Of a stretch of 64,000 bases of DNA, positions 1 through 10,809 are shown piece after piece. The stretch spans positions 496,001 to 560,000 of the forward strand of contig NZ_CP034841.1 of assembly GCF_004216495.1 (NCBI RefSeq), read 5' to 3'. The DNA is from Mycoplasmopsis phocirhinis (lineage in GTDB: Bacteria > Bacillota_I > Bacilli_A > Mycoplasmatales > Metamycoplasmataceae). Below the pieces are notes generated by a model. The model was given only the letters and a program-made list of their open reading frames with translations, was not told the origin of the DNA and ran no database searches. The translations under genes were made by a program, and so were the position numbers. How positions within the stretch are numbered: the first letter of the stretch is position 1; each line of letters begins with the position of its first letter.

Positions 1-3000
1 TGAATCTACTATTTCAGTGATTTGTTTTTTTAACTCATGATTGCTGATTTTTGTATTATTTTTTACCAGTAATGATTGTTTAATTACATTACCGCTGTAA
101 GCTAATTTTACACGCGAAAAACCGTAATTATTAACATATACTAATGCTTGATTTTCGGTGTCTACTTGTAAATTATTTTCATCAATAACTGGATAAATAT
201 AATCAACTGTAGTTTCTTGACCCACAATGATGAATTTAACGCCATTAATATTTAAAATATATTTCGAGTCTAAATTATTAACAAAATCGTTTATTTTTAA
301 TGGGTCTGTTGGTATTTGACCGTTAAAAATTTCTTTATTATTTTTGATTAAATATGCAAAATTAGCTTTTGCTACGTAACTTGATGGTGAATTGAATACA
401 ATTTCATTAATTGCTTTAGGTTCAACAATATCTTGAATTAATTCTGGCAATATTTGAGCAATATTAACTCCAAAAACAGGCGGAATAATTTGAGATTTTG
501 ATTGTAGTTGAGCAATTACAGGACCATCAATCAATAAATTTTGCTCTTCATCAAGATTTAATGGAGTTAAGGATGTATCTTTATTAATAAAAATATTTTC
601 TAAAAGATTATTTAATTGTTTAAATTCATCACTATCTTGATTTATTAGTTGTTCAAAGTCACCAAGTTTATTTAGAACTAAGTAAGCTAAATTACCGTTA
701 ATTAAATTATTGTCTTGTTTTTGTGATGCTAAAAAACTAAGTGAAACTTCTGGAAATATAATTCTTAAAACTGGATTAGCAACAGTGTTTGGAATACCAA
801 AAATTTGAGTAGGTATAGTTGGTATAATTCTAGACATCATTGAAGCAGCTAAATGTCTTATTGAATAAAAACTTCGTTTTGATAGATAATTTTCAATAAA
901 TTTATTGATAATATAATGGTAAATACCATTTGGGTGAGTTGTAGAATTTGAACTAAATTTTTTACTTGCTCCAATATAAGATAATTGAGTTATTAATAAT
1001 TGTTTATTGTTTAAAACTCACTTTTTATATTGGGGGTTTGAATTTAAAAGTTCTCTAACATCTTGGTTTATAAAGTTATTGTTGCTATCAGTGTCAAATA
1101 TTTTAGCTGTTTGAGGGTTTGCTAAATATTCAGTAATATAGTAATTTAACGAATTTTCAAATGGAATATTTTCGCTTGTTGATTTAGCTTGTGTAAGTGC
1201 TAAAACACTCGGTTTAATTGAGAAATTTAAAAATTCTTTAATAAACTTATTCGCTTGTTTTAAATTTGATTCATTATTTAGATAAATTTGGATGAATGGA
1301 CTATAAATATCAAATGCTTGAGGTGCTAAAGCGTATTCGTTTTGAATCTCAATACCAATAGAAGATTCTATTATTTTTTTGATTATCAATCATGAAGTAT
1401 TACCATCTTCAAATTTGATTAAATCAAATAATAAATCGGTACCAGTTTTTTTATCTTCATCTAAAAATGTGTTTGTTGCACCTTTTGTTTGTTTAATAAA
1501 TAATAATAAATTTTTAACTTTATCAACTACTAAATTTTTTGAAATATTAGGTGTAACAATATTAAATTCATTTAAAAACGCAAGATCCTCAACAGAAAAA
1601 TCGTTAAGATTATAGTTTTGTTGAGATGAATTTAAAGTAAAGTTTAAAATACTAGTTAATTTTGTTTCATATTCAAAATTTTTAAATAAACTTGTGCCTT
1701 CTGTTTTAGACAAACTAGCAAAAATTCCTGCAAAATCAAAAAATGTTAGCTTTTGGTCGTCGACATCAGGAACATATACTTTTTGATTTGTTCCTCTTAT
1801 TTCAATTTCTTTTACTTTATCAGAAAGATTGAATATTTTAATAATATTTTCTTTAAATGAGCGACTTGAACCCGGTAATGTGAATATAGATTTTAAAAAT
1901 GAAATTATTCCATCTTTAGGTGAAATTCTATCTAAAGCAACATGATAAAATTTATCAACAAATTTTAAATTTTGTTCATCAAATTCTTTTTTATTATATT
2001 TTACAAATTCTAATTTGATTGATTTAGAAAGTTCTTCGCTTAAAATATCAAAGTCAATACTATTGATTAAATTAATGATGCCTGTTTTTACGTTTGTATA
2101 AGCAATATTTTTGTTGTCTATTGTTTTTAATTTGGCAAATATAGGTTTCAGTGGCTGAATTAAATCGGGAGCAAATATATTAAACAATCGATAAAGTATT
2201 GAGTTACTATTTTCTAAATCTATAATTTCAATTAAGTCAAGATTTTGAATAAGTTCACTTAAACCTTGTTTTAATAATTTTGCGTTAATCGAACTAAATA
2301 ATCATTCAATAATTCGCCCACTACTTAATTTAGTTATGTATTGAGTACCGTTATGTGTAATTGCTTTATTATTGTAGTTTTCAAATCATTTACGCCCTTG
2401 CTCACTAAACTTTTTTAAATCAATAGCATTTATGATTTTAAGAAATGAATTAATAAATTTTGAAGGTAAAACTGAAGATTTAGCTAAAGTTTGCGGTGCT
2501 AAAAATTTATCTAAATCGATATTGGTTAGCGCTTTGATTGTGTTGAATAAATTTTTAACTTCAGCTGTTAAAAATTCTTTTTGTGCTTCAATATCTGTTA
2601 CATTACTTATTTGTTTATTGGCTTGTAATAAAATTTTTGAAATTAAAGTCTTTAATAAATCTCCACTTGGACTATGGCTTAATTCATACGCGAAATCTAT
2701 AATTAATTCAGGTAAAATTCCTTTATTGATTTTACCATTTGCAAAAACAGCAGCAAAATTATGTTTATTTAAAACGTTTTTTATTATTTTTGAAACTTGT
2801 AATATTTCATCTACGCTTAAAAATTCTTTTTTAACTAAATCGGAATTTAATAAATATTTTTCAATTGTTTGAGCTAGAATATCGATTTTACCATCGCGCA
2901 AAACTTCATTTATTAATTCTGTTTTTGGCGCTAAAAAATAGATTGGTATATAACTAATATTATCGAATTCCTTATCTTGTAATATTCAACCACTACCACT

Positions 3001-5262
3001 TGTTTTGATGTAATTTAAAGCGACAGTGAGATTGTTTTTTGATAAAAAACGTGTTAAAAGACCTATATCCATACCTTCTAAAGGCATATTTTTAGTATAC
3101 TGGATTGTGAAATTATTATTTTGTTCTTGTACAATTTTATATTTGTTGCCAACACTGATAATACCTAAATTGTTAGTTTTGTTATTGTGGTTTTGATTAT
3201 CATTTACAAAATCAGCCAACATTACTATTTTAGCGTTATTTATTGTTTGCTGTTCGCCATTGGCACTTACATCTACAACATTAGCAAAACGATAAATTGG
3301 TGAAATGTAATTTGGGTCCGGATATAAGTTTTTGAATATAGATTGAACCAATAAAGCTGATACATAAGGGTTTAATTGTGTTGAATTATATAAAGAATTT
3401 GTTGAATTTGATAATTGTGTCAAAGCACTTGGTTCAAATTGTTCATTGTACAATGAACCCACATTTAGTTTTATGCCAGAAACTATAAAATTTTGATCAC
3501 CAGAATTAATAAAATGGAATACATTTTGTTTTGAAGTTTGTTCGTTAATCGCATCTACAGTTATTGTTTGTCTTAGCCCAATGTTATCTTTACCTACAAT
3601 ATCTGTAATTTTATTTACTATTAATTCTTTAGTTGCATCGTATGCCTTGGAATTGATATAAGTGTATTTTTCGCTTAAAATATTTTGATTATTCAAAATT
3701 TCAAGTTTTTGTGCATTGCTTAATTTAGTAAATTTTTCGCGAGCATTGCCAAATAAAGAATTAGACTCAATATCTACTATTGAAAGTGAGTTGTCTTGCG
3801 ATAATTTGTATGGTTGATTAAGTAAATTAATTCGCTCATCATTGCTAAATAATTTAGCACGAGTAATATCTGAATAATCAAAGCCATTGCTTAAAGGCAA
3901 TTTAGTTTCAATTATTTGTACATTGGTTTTATCTTGTTTTCAAAGGCCATTAGAATCTTGAATATAAGGAGTGTAAATACTAGTTTTTAATTTAAGCCAA
4001 TTTGAAAATGTTTCTAATTCATCTCATTCTGGGTTGCGGTTTTTTGTTCTAATTTCACCAAGCGATTCTATATAAGTTTTAAATGCTCCGGTTCATTTTT
4101 CTTTACTGTTTTGGTTTGTAACATACGAAGTATAATAATTATTTCTTAAAAATTGAGTTTTGCTTTGGTTGTTGACGATTCAAGAACCGTTTAAATTTAA
4201 AGTAGTATTTTTATTGAAAATTTTGTTTATATTTCTTTGAATACTTATTGGTTGTTGTGAAAATATTGACAAAGGAATTTGTTTATTTAAAACGCTTAAT
4301 TCGTTAATTGGCTGTTCATAATTTTTAATAATTGAATCTAAATTTTTTTGGGTTTGATTTTGAATATAAATATTGTTTTGTTCATCGCTTTGAGTGAAAC
4401 CTAATACACTAGCAATTGTTTGAGGAGAAATTGTAAATGCTTTATTTTCGTTAATTCATACAGCTGCTTTTTGAAAATTTTCAGTAATTTCTCTAGTTTC
4501 AACATTGATATATAAAGGGGCTATTTGGGTTGCATAAAGTTTATTTTGAATTGTTTTAAAATTTAGAATTTTGCCGAGTTGTATTTCGTTTTCAAAAAAT
4601 ATATTTTGTTCAGGCTCAATTGTAATTGTTTCACTTACAGGCACATATATATTATTTTGGTATGTGAATAAAGGAAACGAGAAATTATTTTTTAATATTG
4701 TTATTTTAGCATTATTAACATCTTCTAAATCAAAATTGACTGATTTATCAATAATTTTATTGTTTTTTTCGGCTAAATAAATTGAATAAAGATTTATTAA
4801 ATCATCACGACGAAAATATTTATCATTTAAAAAATCGTCGTTAAGTTTTAAATCACTAAATGACATATATTCATTTAAAGAATTTGTATATAACTCATTT
4901 TGGTCTATTGAAAAATATTCTTTAGCGAGTTGCTCATAACCGTTATAAATTCGCTGGTCAATGTCATAAATAATTGGTGTGTATGATTTTTTATTATCTG
5001 CTGCTAAAGTTTGTAAACTTTCACCATTGACAAAATAACCTTGGTTATATGCTTGTCCTTGTGTTGGTAGATTTAAATCAACACTAATGTCATGTAATTT
5101 AGAAACTTTTTTGTAATTATTAAAACCACCGACAATAACATTGCCTACATTTGAAAGTAAAGTAATAACAGCTGAACTAATAAATATTAAAATACTTAGT
5201 CCAATAACCACTACTTTATTTTTGCTTAATGATTTGAATACTTCTTTAAATAATCTTCACAT
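1..5262 (-). CDS. Giant ABC transporter permease (FtsX-like), 3' end outside window
   Basis: One reading frame runs from ATG 5260-5262 to the window edge (more than 1750 codons) when TGA is read as Trp. The protein opens with MWRLFKEVFKSL, then one hydrophobic segment at about residues 17-40 (VVVIGLSILIFISSAVITLL). A very long, Asn/Gln/Ser-rich region follows, probably exposed at the surface. This layout matches the oversized mycoplasma ABC permeases of the MG468 kind, which have FtsX-type membrane segments at both ends and a large extracellular part between. The C-terminal FtsX segments and the partner ATPase would lie beyond position 1. Only a weak GTGAG precedes the start. The family is inferred from the N-terminus and architecture; the substrate cannot be told. 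Confidence 0.72.
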
Positions 5263-5362
5263 GCTTTGCTCACTTTTAATTTATATATTTTATATTAAAT
5301 TAAAAATATTAATAAATTTATTAAATTGATACACTGAACAGTTTTTGTGTAAATTTTAATAA

Positions 5363-5388
5363 AAAAACACAGTTCATTCTGTGTTTTT
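5363..5388 (-). terminator. Rho-independent terminator after the lipoyl gene
   Basis: A stem AAAAACACAG / CTGTGTTTTT with a 6-nt loop lies just past the stop of the lipoyl protein. On the minus strand it runs into a T tract. It closes the E2 operon before the permease gene. Confidence 0.8.
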
Positions 5389-5393
5389 GATTA

Positions 5394-5630
5394 TTATTTT
5401 TCTTCAATAACAAAGATTTCTTCACCGACATGAATTTCTTGACCTGGTTCAATTAAAACTTCAGCAATAACCCCGGTTGTAGGTGCTGGAATTTCTGAAG
5501 TCATTTTATCAGTTTCAACTGTAAAAAGATTATCACCTTCTTTTACACTGTCACCTACTTTAACGAATACTTCAGCAACAGTTCCTTCGTGCAAACCTTC
5601 ACCAATATCGGTAAATTTCATTCTAAACAT
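5394..5630 (-). CDS. Free-standing lipoyl domain protein of pyruvate dehydrogenase
   Basis: This 78-residue protein is a single biotinyl/lipoyl domain. It has the hairpin motif VETDKMTSEIPAP, in which Lys43 would carry lipoate, and the paired beta-strand pattern GDSVKEGD ... PGQEIHVGE. In a normal E2 this domain is the N-terminus of the acetyltransferase, joined by an Ala/Pro linker; here it is a separate gene. GGAGAG lies 7-12 nt before the ATG and overlaps the end of the catalytic-core gene, so the two are probably translationally coupled. It would shuttle acetyl groups between E1 and the E2 core. Annotated lipoyl-only proteins can also be GcvH-like, but the sequence and the neighbour favour PDH. 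Confidence 0.85.
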   Translation of the reverse strand: MFRMKFTDIGEGLHEGTVAEVFVKVGDSVKEGDNLFTVETDKMTSEIPAPTTGVIAEVLIEPGQEIHVGEEIFVIEEK

Positions 5631-5631
5631 A

Positions 5632-6363
5632 TTATAACTCTCCTAATAATTCTGGTTTTTGTAATAATTCCACAATTCTGTTATTTAGTCTAGCCATGTC
5701 TGCGCCATCTACTCAACGATGGTCGGCAGCGATTGATAAATAAAGTTGTTTTGATGCAGCGAATGAACCATCTTTATTTACTACAACTTCATCAGTAATA
5801 GCACCTACTGCAAGAATACCTACTTGACCTCCGTTAGGAATTGGTGATCCGTGTAACACACCAACTGAACCAACGTTAGTAATTGTAAAGTTACCTCCAG
5901 CCATATCTTTAGGGCCAATCTTTCTTTCATTAGCTAAACCAGCAAGACGTACAATTTCTTTTTGGATTTCTACAACAGAAAGTTTTTCAACATTTCTAAT
6001 AACCGGAACTACTAATCCAAATGGAGTATCGACAGCAATATTAATATTTACTGAATCTGGGTAAGTGATTTCACCAGTTTCAGCGTTTCAAGAACCTAAA
6101 AATGCAGGATATTCAGTCAATGCAATTGCAGTTGCTTTAGCAATTCAAGATAAAAATGTTAATTTAACACCATCTCTTTCTAAAACTTTAGCAACATTTG
6201 CTTTACGGTAATTTCACAATGTTGATGCATCGCCTTTACGTGTAAGCACACAGTAAGCAATGTTATCCATAACATTTTTAAGGTTTTTAGCAATTGCTTT
6301 ACGAATTGGTGGAATTTTTTCAACTTTAGCTTCTAGAGCTTTTGGTTTAATCATTTCTGACAT
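5632..6363 (-). CDS. pdhC: Dihydrolipoamide acetyltransferase (E2) catalytic core, no lipoyl domain
   Basis: The protein has 243 residues, beginning MSEMIKPKALEAKVEKIPPI with a GAGG ribosome site. It contains only the 2-oxoacid dehydrogenase acyltransferase fold. IRKAIAKNL opens the domain, FTITNVGSVG lies in the core, and the catalytic DHRWVDGAD motif (His and Asp) is near the C-terminus, with its Trp encoded by TGA. It would transfer acetyl from lipoyl-lysine to CoA. A full E2 is usually above 400 residues. The missing lipoyl domain is encoded by the next gene and no peripheral-subunit-binding domain is visible. E1 and E3 genes are not in the window. Confidence 0.9.
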
Positions 6364-6404
6364 TTGTTATCCTCTTTCTATAACCTTATTAAACTAATTT
6401 AATA

Positions 6405-6608
6405 TTATTTTTCAGCTTTAGCTTTTAGTCTTTCAAGGATTGCTCTCTCACGTGGAGTTAAGTCACCTTCCATAACTTTTTCTTCTTTTTTAGGCGCAGC
6501 GCTACTTGTAGATTTTTTGAATGATGAAAAATCTAACAATTCATCTGAAACACTAATTTGACCAACAACAGCCGGTGCTGCTTGTTCTTTTTTTTCTTCG
6601 TTTGACAT
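6405..6608 (-). CDS. Small acidic protein leading the E2 operon (linker-like)
   Basis: This is a 67-residue protein with an excellent ribosome site (AAGGAGG, 5 nt before ATG). It has a low-complexity start rich in Glu, Lys, Ala and Pro (EEKKEQAAPAVV), a short SSAAPKKEEK stretch, and a C-terminal amphipathic helix (TPRERAILERLKAKAEK). It does not match the peripheral-subunit-binding domain consensus that I know. Its position before the E2 core, 41 nt upstream, and its Ala/Pro composition suggest a detached linker or an assembly peptide for the PDH complex. That is inference; the family is not recognised. Confidence 0.65.
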   Translation of the reverse strand: MSNEEKKEQAAPAVVGQISVSDELLDFSSFKKSTSSAAPKKEEKVMEGDLTPRERAILERLKAKAEK

Positions 6609-6878
6609 TATGCCTCCTTGTATGAATTTATTTGATTAATTAATTGCGCAATTTTACGATAATCGATTATTGATGCGTGATTTTACAATCGCTAAACTGC
6701 TATTAATATTATATATTAAATTTAGTATTATTATCTCAATAATTAACAAATTGAAATTTTAAATTAACATTAATATCTAATTTGTGTATTTTCCCTGTTT
6801 TGTGTATGAATATTGAGATTTTTACACAAATATGTTATTTGTATTAAACAACAAAGTTAAAATTAAAAATAAGTTTTA

Positions 6879-6884
6879 TATAAT
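6879..6884 (+). promoter_or_regulatory. -10 box giving a probable leaderless K+ channel mRNA
   Basis: TATAAT ends 6 nt before ATG 6891. Transcription from a start 7 nt downstream would begin on the A of the ATG, and no ribosome binding site is present. The -35 region is weak. Confidence 0.5.
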
Positions 6885-6890
6885 TAAATT

Positions 6891-7765
6891 ATGAATACAA
6901 ACACAACAAAATGGAACACATTTCGTAATGTAGCCGAAATAATAGTTACTTCGTCTAAAGACACAAGCAAAATTAATTTTAGATATCAAACGTTGACAAA
7001 AGTTTTACGTCGAATTTATATGCTTACAATATTTATTGTTTATTTTACATCACTTTCGGCAATTGCGGCAGATAAAAACCTAATTCAAAATTATAAATTT
7101 ATTGGTTTTTTATTTGGTTTAAACGATTTATTAGTGATTATTGTGGCAATTGTTGATTTTGGTTTATGGTTTTTAATTTCGTTTAAAGGCGAAAAACCAC
7201 TTCTAAATTTGATTAAATTTCCTTTTAGTTTTATGGGGATATTATTAATTGTTATTATGTTACCTTCTATTAATCTACTTTTAATCTATACTGGTATTTC
7301 TACTACTAATATTTCTTCACTGCGATATTTAGTGTTAGTTAGAGTTATTAGATTGTTTTTTTACTTTCTTACTTTAAACCTTTTGCTGCCTTATTTAGAG
7401 TTTTTAAAAAGGAAAAGTTAGTTTTGATTTACACGTTTGTTTTTATATTGTTTGTGATTTTGATTTTTTCAATCATTTTTTATTTAGAAGAATATGACAA
7501 AGCAACAGGCATTTTTATGAAAAAAGATGGCCAAAACAAGCCGGACGGAAATCAATTTTTAAAGGCAATTTATTTTACAACCGTGACTATGACAACAATC
7601 GGTTATGGCGATTTAACACCAACAACACAAGTTGGTAGAATTATGGTTATTGTACTTTCAATTATTGGTATTGCTATTTTCGCTATTCCTAGCGGTGTAA
7701 TAGCGGGAGGATTTATTCACGAATTAAAAACACAAATTGATCACAAAAAAAAGAACAAAAATTAA
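6891..7765 (+). pseudogene. Voltage-gated potassium channel, frameshifted between S4 and S5
   Basis: The first part (6891-7421, 176 aa) holds four hydrophobic helices, including an S4-like segment with repeated Arg (LRYLVLVRVIRLFF). It ends at TAG 7419-7421. The other frame carries S5, the pore and S6 up to 7765, with the selectivity filter TMTTIGYGDLTP. Read through the T7 run at 7356-7362 with one base re-read, the protein becomes RLFFLLSYFKPFAALFRVFKKEKL, a natural S4-S5 linker, and continues in frame. The intact channel would have about 290 residues and six membrane helices. The break may be a true mutation, phase variation in the T run, slippage or a sequencing error. The pore half also has a possible TTG start at 7424. 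Confidence 0.85.
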
Positions 7766-7787
7766 CATTTCGCAATGTTAATTTTTG
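7757..7787 (+). terminator. Bidirectional terminator between the K+ channel and deoxyribosyltransferase
   Basis: A stem AAAAATTAACATT / AATGTTAATTTTT with a 4-nt loop overlaps the channel stop codon. It has T runs on both sides and separates two convergent genes. Confidence 0.8.
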
Positions 7788-7813
7788 TATACGCTTTCAA
7801 CATAAAGTTAATT

Positions 7814-8293
7814 TTATTGTTTATTTAATTCTTTGATTAAATCATCAACATTATCAAATAATTCACCATTTGCTTTTACAGCGCCAATTACGAATAAATT
7901 AAAATACATAAATTGTGATTCAGCTTTGGAATTACATATTAATTCAAATCGAGCATCGTCTTTTTGCAAATAACCCGTTTTGCGTGAATCGGTAATAAGT
8001 CCATATATTTTCATTCCTCGCTGTGCCGCCATTCCAATTTCGGCCGCAACTCCTGGATCAATTACTAACCCATCTAAAACAGCAACAAGAATTTGAGAAG
8101 AATCTAACTCTTTTTTATCAGCTAAATATATTTTTTTGGAGTCTGCAAATTGAGTTTTGTCATTGATTGAAAAGTTTTCTTGAGGTAAATAAACTTCATA
8201 CTTGCCCAAGTTTCTAATTTTTTTAACTACATATTCGTTAAACGTTAATTCTGCTTGCGAAAATAAAGCATTAGCAAAATAAATTTTTTTCAT
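7814..8293 (-). CDS. Nucleoside 2-deoxyribosyltransferase
   Basis: This 159-residue cytosolic enzyme of purine/pyrimidine deoxynucleoside salvage swaps the base of a deoxynucleoside. The fold is recognisable from the start IYFANALFSQAE, the central ILVAVLDGLVIDPGVAAEIG (its Glu is the family's catalytic nucleophile), and MYFNLFVIGAVKANGE near the C-terminus. The length is typical. It stands alone, convergent to the K+ channel. Mycoplasmas depend on base salvage, which fits. The preferred substrate cannot be read from the sequence. Confidence 0.85.
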   Translation of the reverse strand: MKKIYFANALFSQAELTFNEYVVKKIRNLGKYEVYLPQENFSINDKTQFADSKKIYLADKKELDSSQILVAVLDGLVIDPGVAAEIGMAAQRGMKIYGLITDSRKTGYLQKDDARFELICNSKAESQFMYFNLFVIGAVKANGELFDNVDDLIKELNKQ

Positions 8294-8392
8294 ATATTTT
8301 CCCTTTCTATATTTTTTATTAAATTCTAATTATAGAGATATAAATAAATTGATGTAGCAAATAGAAAATTATTTTTGAATAAAATAAAAGGC

Positions 8393-8418
8393 ATAAAAAA
8401 ACATCATTTGCTGATGTT
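8393..8418 (-). terminator. Terminator of dnaJ
   Basis: A stem ACATCA / TGATGT with a 5-nt loop, followed on the minus strand by seven T, sits immediately after the dnaJ stop. Confidence 0.8.
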
Positions 8419-8420
8419 AA

Positions 8421-9500
8421 TTAAAACTGTTTAATGAAATTTTTATTAGTTGAATCTGAATAATGTTCCAAATCTTTTGACATTTTTTTGAATTCAGCAG
8501 TTGTTAATTCTGGAATTACTACTTTTAATGTTATTCTTAAATCACCAACTCTAGCATTCTTTTTAACGCCTTTACCGTTTAAAATAAGAGTTTGACCGTT
8601 TTGATGATTTCTACGTAATTTAATAGTTTCATTACCATATGGTGTTGGAATTAATACTTCGTTTTCTTTGATTATGTCTATAAATGAAACAGGAAATTCT
8701 AAAAATAAATTTAAACCTTTACGAATATAATGTTTATGTTCTTTAACATAAATTTCAATATACATGTCGCCCGATGGTCCACCATTTTCGCCACGTTCTC
8801 CATAGCCAGATAATTTAATTCTATCTCCCGTATCTGCACCCTCTGCGACATTAAATGTAACTTTTTTGTTTTTTCTAATGTATTTTTGTCCTTTACATTG
8901 TTTACATTTTTTAATTATTGTTTTACCAATGCCACCACAATTACGACATGTTGAAACTGAGTTTATTATCCCGAAAGGAGTTCTTTGTTGAATTTGTTGT
9001 TGGCCAGAACCGTTACATGTGCTGCAAGTTATAACATCTGAAGGATTTTCAGCACCTCTACCATTGCAAATTTCGCAACTTTCTCATTTTTTTAATTCTA
9101 ATGTTATTTGTTTTCCTTTGATTGCGTCATTAAAGTCGATTTGAATTCTAGATAAAAGATCATCGCCCCGACTAGGACCGTATGAATGAGAAGAACTAGA
9201 TCCAGTAAAACTATTGAAAAATGAACCAAAAATATCGCCAAAACCACCTATATCAGCGCCAAAACCACCAAAACCCTGTGGCCCTTCTTCAGAACCGTAT
9301 CTGTCATAATTTGCTCGTTTTTCTTTATCACTTAAAACTTGATATGCTTCATTAATTTCTTGCATTTTTTTATCACTTGTACCATCTTTTAATTTATCGG
9401 GGTGATATTGCATTGCTAATTTGCGATATGCTGTTTTAATTTCTTTTTCGCTTGCGTCTTTAGAAATACCTAGAATTTTATAATAATCTTTTTTGCTCAT
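8421..9500 (-). CDS. dnaJ: Chaperone protein DnaJ
   Basis: The protein has 359 residues with one in-frame TGA (Trp). Its J domain occupies residues 1-70 (YYKILGI, YHPDK with the HPD triad) and a Gly/Phe-rich linker about residues 75-105. A zinc domain with [24 protein letters not shown] and CKQCKGQK follows, then the C-terminal substrate-binding domains. It stimulates DnaK ATPase in protein folding. The gene is alone rather than behind dnaK, and is preceded by a CIRCE operator, so heat induction through HrcA is likely. The fourth zinc motif ends in GQK instead of GxG. Confidence 0.97.
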
Positions 9501-9510
9501 GTTTAATATT

Positions 9511-9537
9511 TTAGCACAATTTATATATGAGTGCTAA
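9511..9537 (-). promoter_or_regulatory. CIRCE operator (HrcA site) upstream of dnaJ
   Basis: TTAGCACaa-N9-GAGTGCTAA: the two 9-bp arms match the CIRCE consensus TTAGCACTC-N9-GAGTGCTAA except for two bases in one arm. It lies 10 bases before the dnaJ ATG. HrcA is known to repress through this element in Firmicutes and mollicutes; no hrcA gene is in the window. Confidence 0.88.
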
Positions 9538-9589
9538 ATTTTATATTTTCCAAACGCTACTAGTTTATTTATTCAATAAATAAGTAATA

Positions 9590-10639
9590 TTATTTAATTT
9601 TTTTTATGAAAAAATCCTTTTTAGCAATTGTGTAATTAGAATAATATGTTTTATAGTATGACTCATTGACTATTAAGCCAATAAATATAAAATAAGATAA
9701 TGAAGAAACAAATAATGCAATATACATAAAAGTTCCAACTGCACCATATTGACTATAATTTATAAGTGAAGTTAAATAACCAAACACTCCAATAAAAATC
9801 ATATTTGGAATTGTTGTTAGTAACACACCTGGTAATACTGAATTTCAGGGTAATTTAAAACTAGGTGTTAACTTATAAATTAAGGAAAAGCCAAAATATA
9901 AAATTACGATTAAATAAATCATAAAACTGGTGTAAAAATATATTAGTTCTCCTGTTACAGATAATCTCGGACTTACAAGTTTATATACTGATATATATAT
10001 TAATGAAGTGATAAACAAATAAATGCTAATTCCAATCACAATAAAAAAACCTTTAACTCTGTTCAATAAAAAATTACCTAAATTTTCGTGGCCATAAATA
10101 TAATTTTGTGAGTAAATAAATCGTCCCCATCCGCTTGAAGCTAATCAAGTTGAACCAAATAACAAAATACCTATTGTTGTGTATTGAACCCCTTGATTAA
10201 TCTTGAAATTAGGAATATTTAATATTGATTTTACTCCGGGTATTATCCGGCTTAAAATAACATCTAAAAAGACTGTATTATACCCATTGATAAAAGATAA
10301 TAACACTATAACTATTGTCAAAATTGGCACAAAAGAAATTAAAAAATAAAATGATAATGAAATTGGAATAAACGTTGATTCTTTGGCAGTGAATTTTTGA
10401 TATGTGCGATCAATTAATTCATTTGATTTGCTTTTATTTTTTCAACTAGTTTTTGGTGTTGCAATAAATAAAATTAACATTAAAAAAAATTTAACTGATT
10501 TTTCAAATAATCAAAATGTATTATTTTCATTTTGAATTATATTTCTGGAAACTCAAGTTTTTTTGATTATTTTTTTGTATGATTTATACATTTTTTTTGG
10601 TTCTAAACCTGTATAAATCTCGTTGTTGTTTTGTTTCAT
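9590..10639 (-). CDS. YihY/BrkB family membrane protein
   Basis: The protein has 349 residues and reads through several TGA codons. About six hydrophobic helices are visible. The C-terminal signature YGAVGTFMYIALFVSSLSYFIFIGLIVNES matches the end of YihY/BrkB proteins, where YGS.G ends in an A/V-N-E motif. The function of this family is unsettled (formerly misnamed RNase BN). The start ATG at 10637-10639 was chosen because TATAAT lies 6 nt upstream; the longer in-frame extension to 10786 runs into the IS1634 end and is unlikely. The IS lies about 100 bp upstream. Confidence 0.8.
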
Positions 10640-10645
10640 AATAAT

Positions 10646-10651
10646 ATTATA
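10646..10651 (-). promoter_or_regulatory. -10 box of yihY, probable leaderless start
   Basis: TATAAT on the minus strand ends 6 nt before the ATG at 10639. No ribosome site lies between. Confidence 0.45.
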
Positions 10652-10667
10652 AAAAGATAATAAAAAA

Positions 10668-10686
10668 GCCAAATTTAAATTTAGCC
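10668..10686 (-). terminator. Orphan terminator between the IS end and yihY
   Basis: The stem GCTAAATTT / AAATTTGGC (one G-T pair) is followed by T6 on the minus strand. No gene ends directly before it: the IS1634 transposase has its own terminator. It may be left over from a gene displaced by insertions. Confidence 0.55.
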
Positions 10687-10762
10687 TTAAATAAAAATTA
10701 ATTGACACACAACTATTCAAATTGGTATAAAAATTATTGACCCGAGTTTCCAAGTTGCAAAT

Positions 10763-10809
10763 TAAAAAATTCCGTAAATACCTCATTTTAAGGTACTTTC
10801 GGAATTTTT
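10763..10809 (-). terminator. Transposase terminator inside the IS
   Basis: A long imperfect hairpin, AAATTCCG ... TACCT / AGGTA ... CGGAATTT, lies just after the transposase stop and ends in T/A runs before the left inverted repeat. Confidence 0.7.

Noticed and set aside
7350..7425. Programmed -1 frameshift in the K+ channel
   Set aside because: The T7 run is slippery, but the zero-frame codons do not form an ideal X XXY YYZ site and no stimulatory hairpin is visible; kept only as one possibility.
10640..10786. Longer N-terminus for the YihY protein
   Set aside because: It would begin inside the IS1634 end; the ATG at 10637-10639 has a -10 box just upstream and gives the normal family start.
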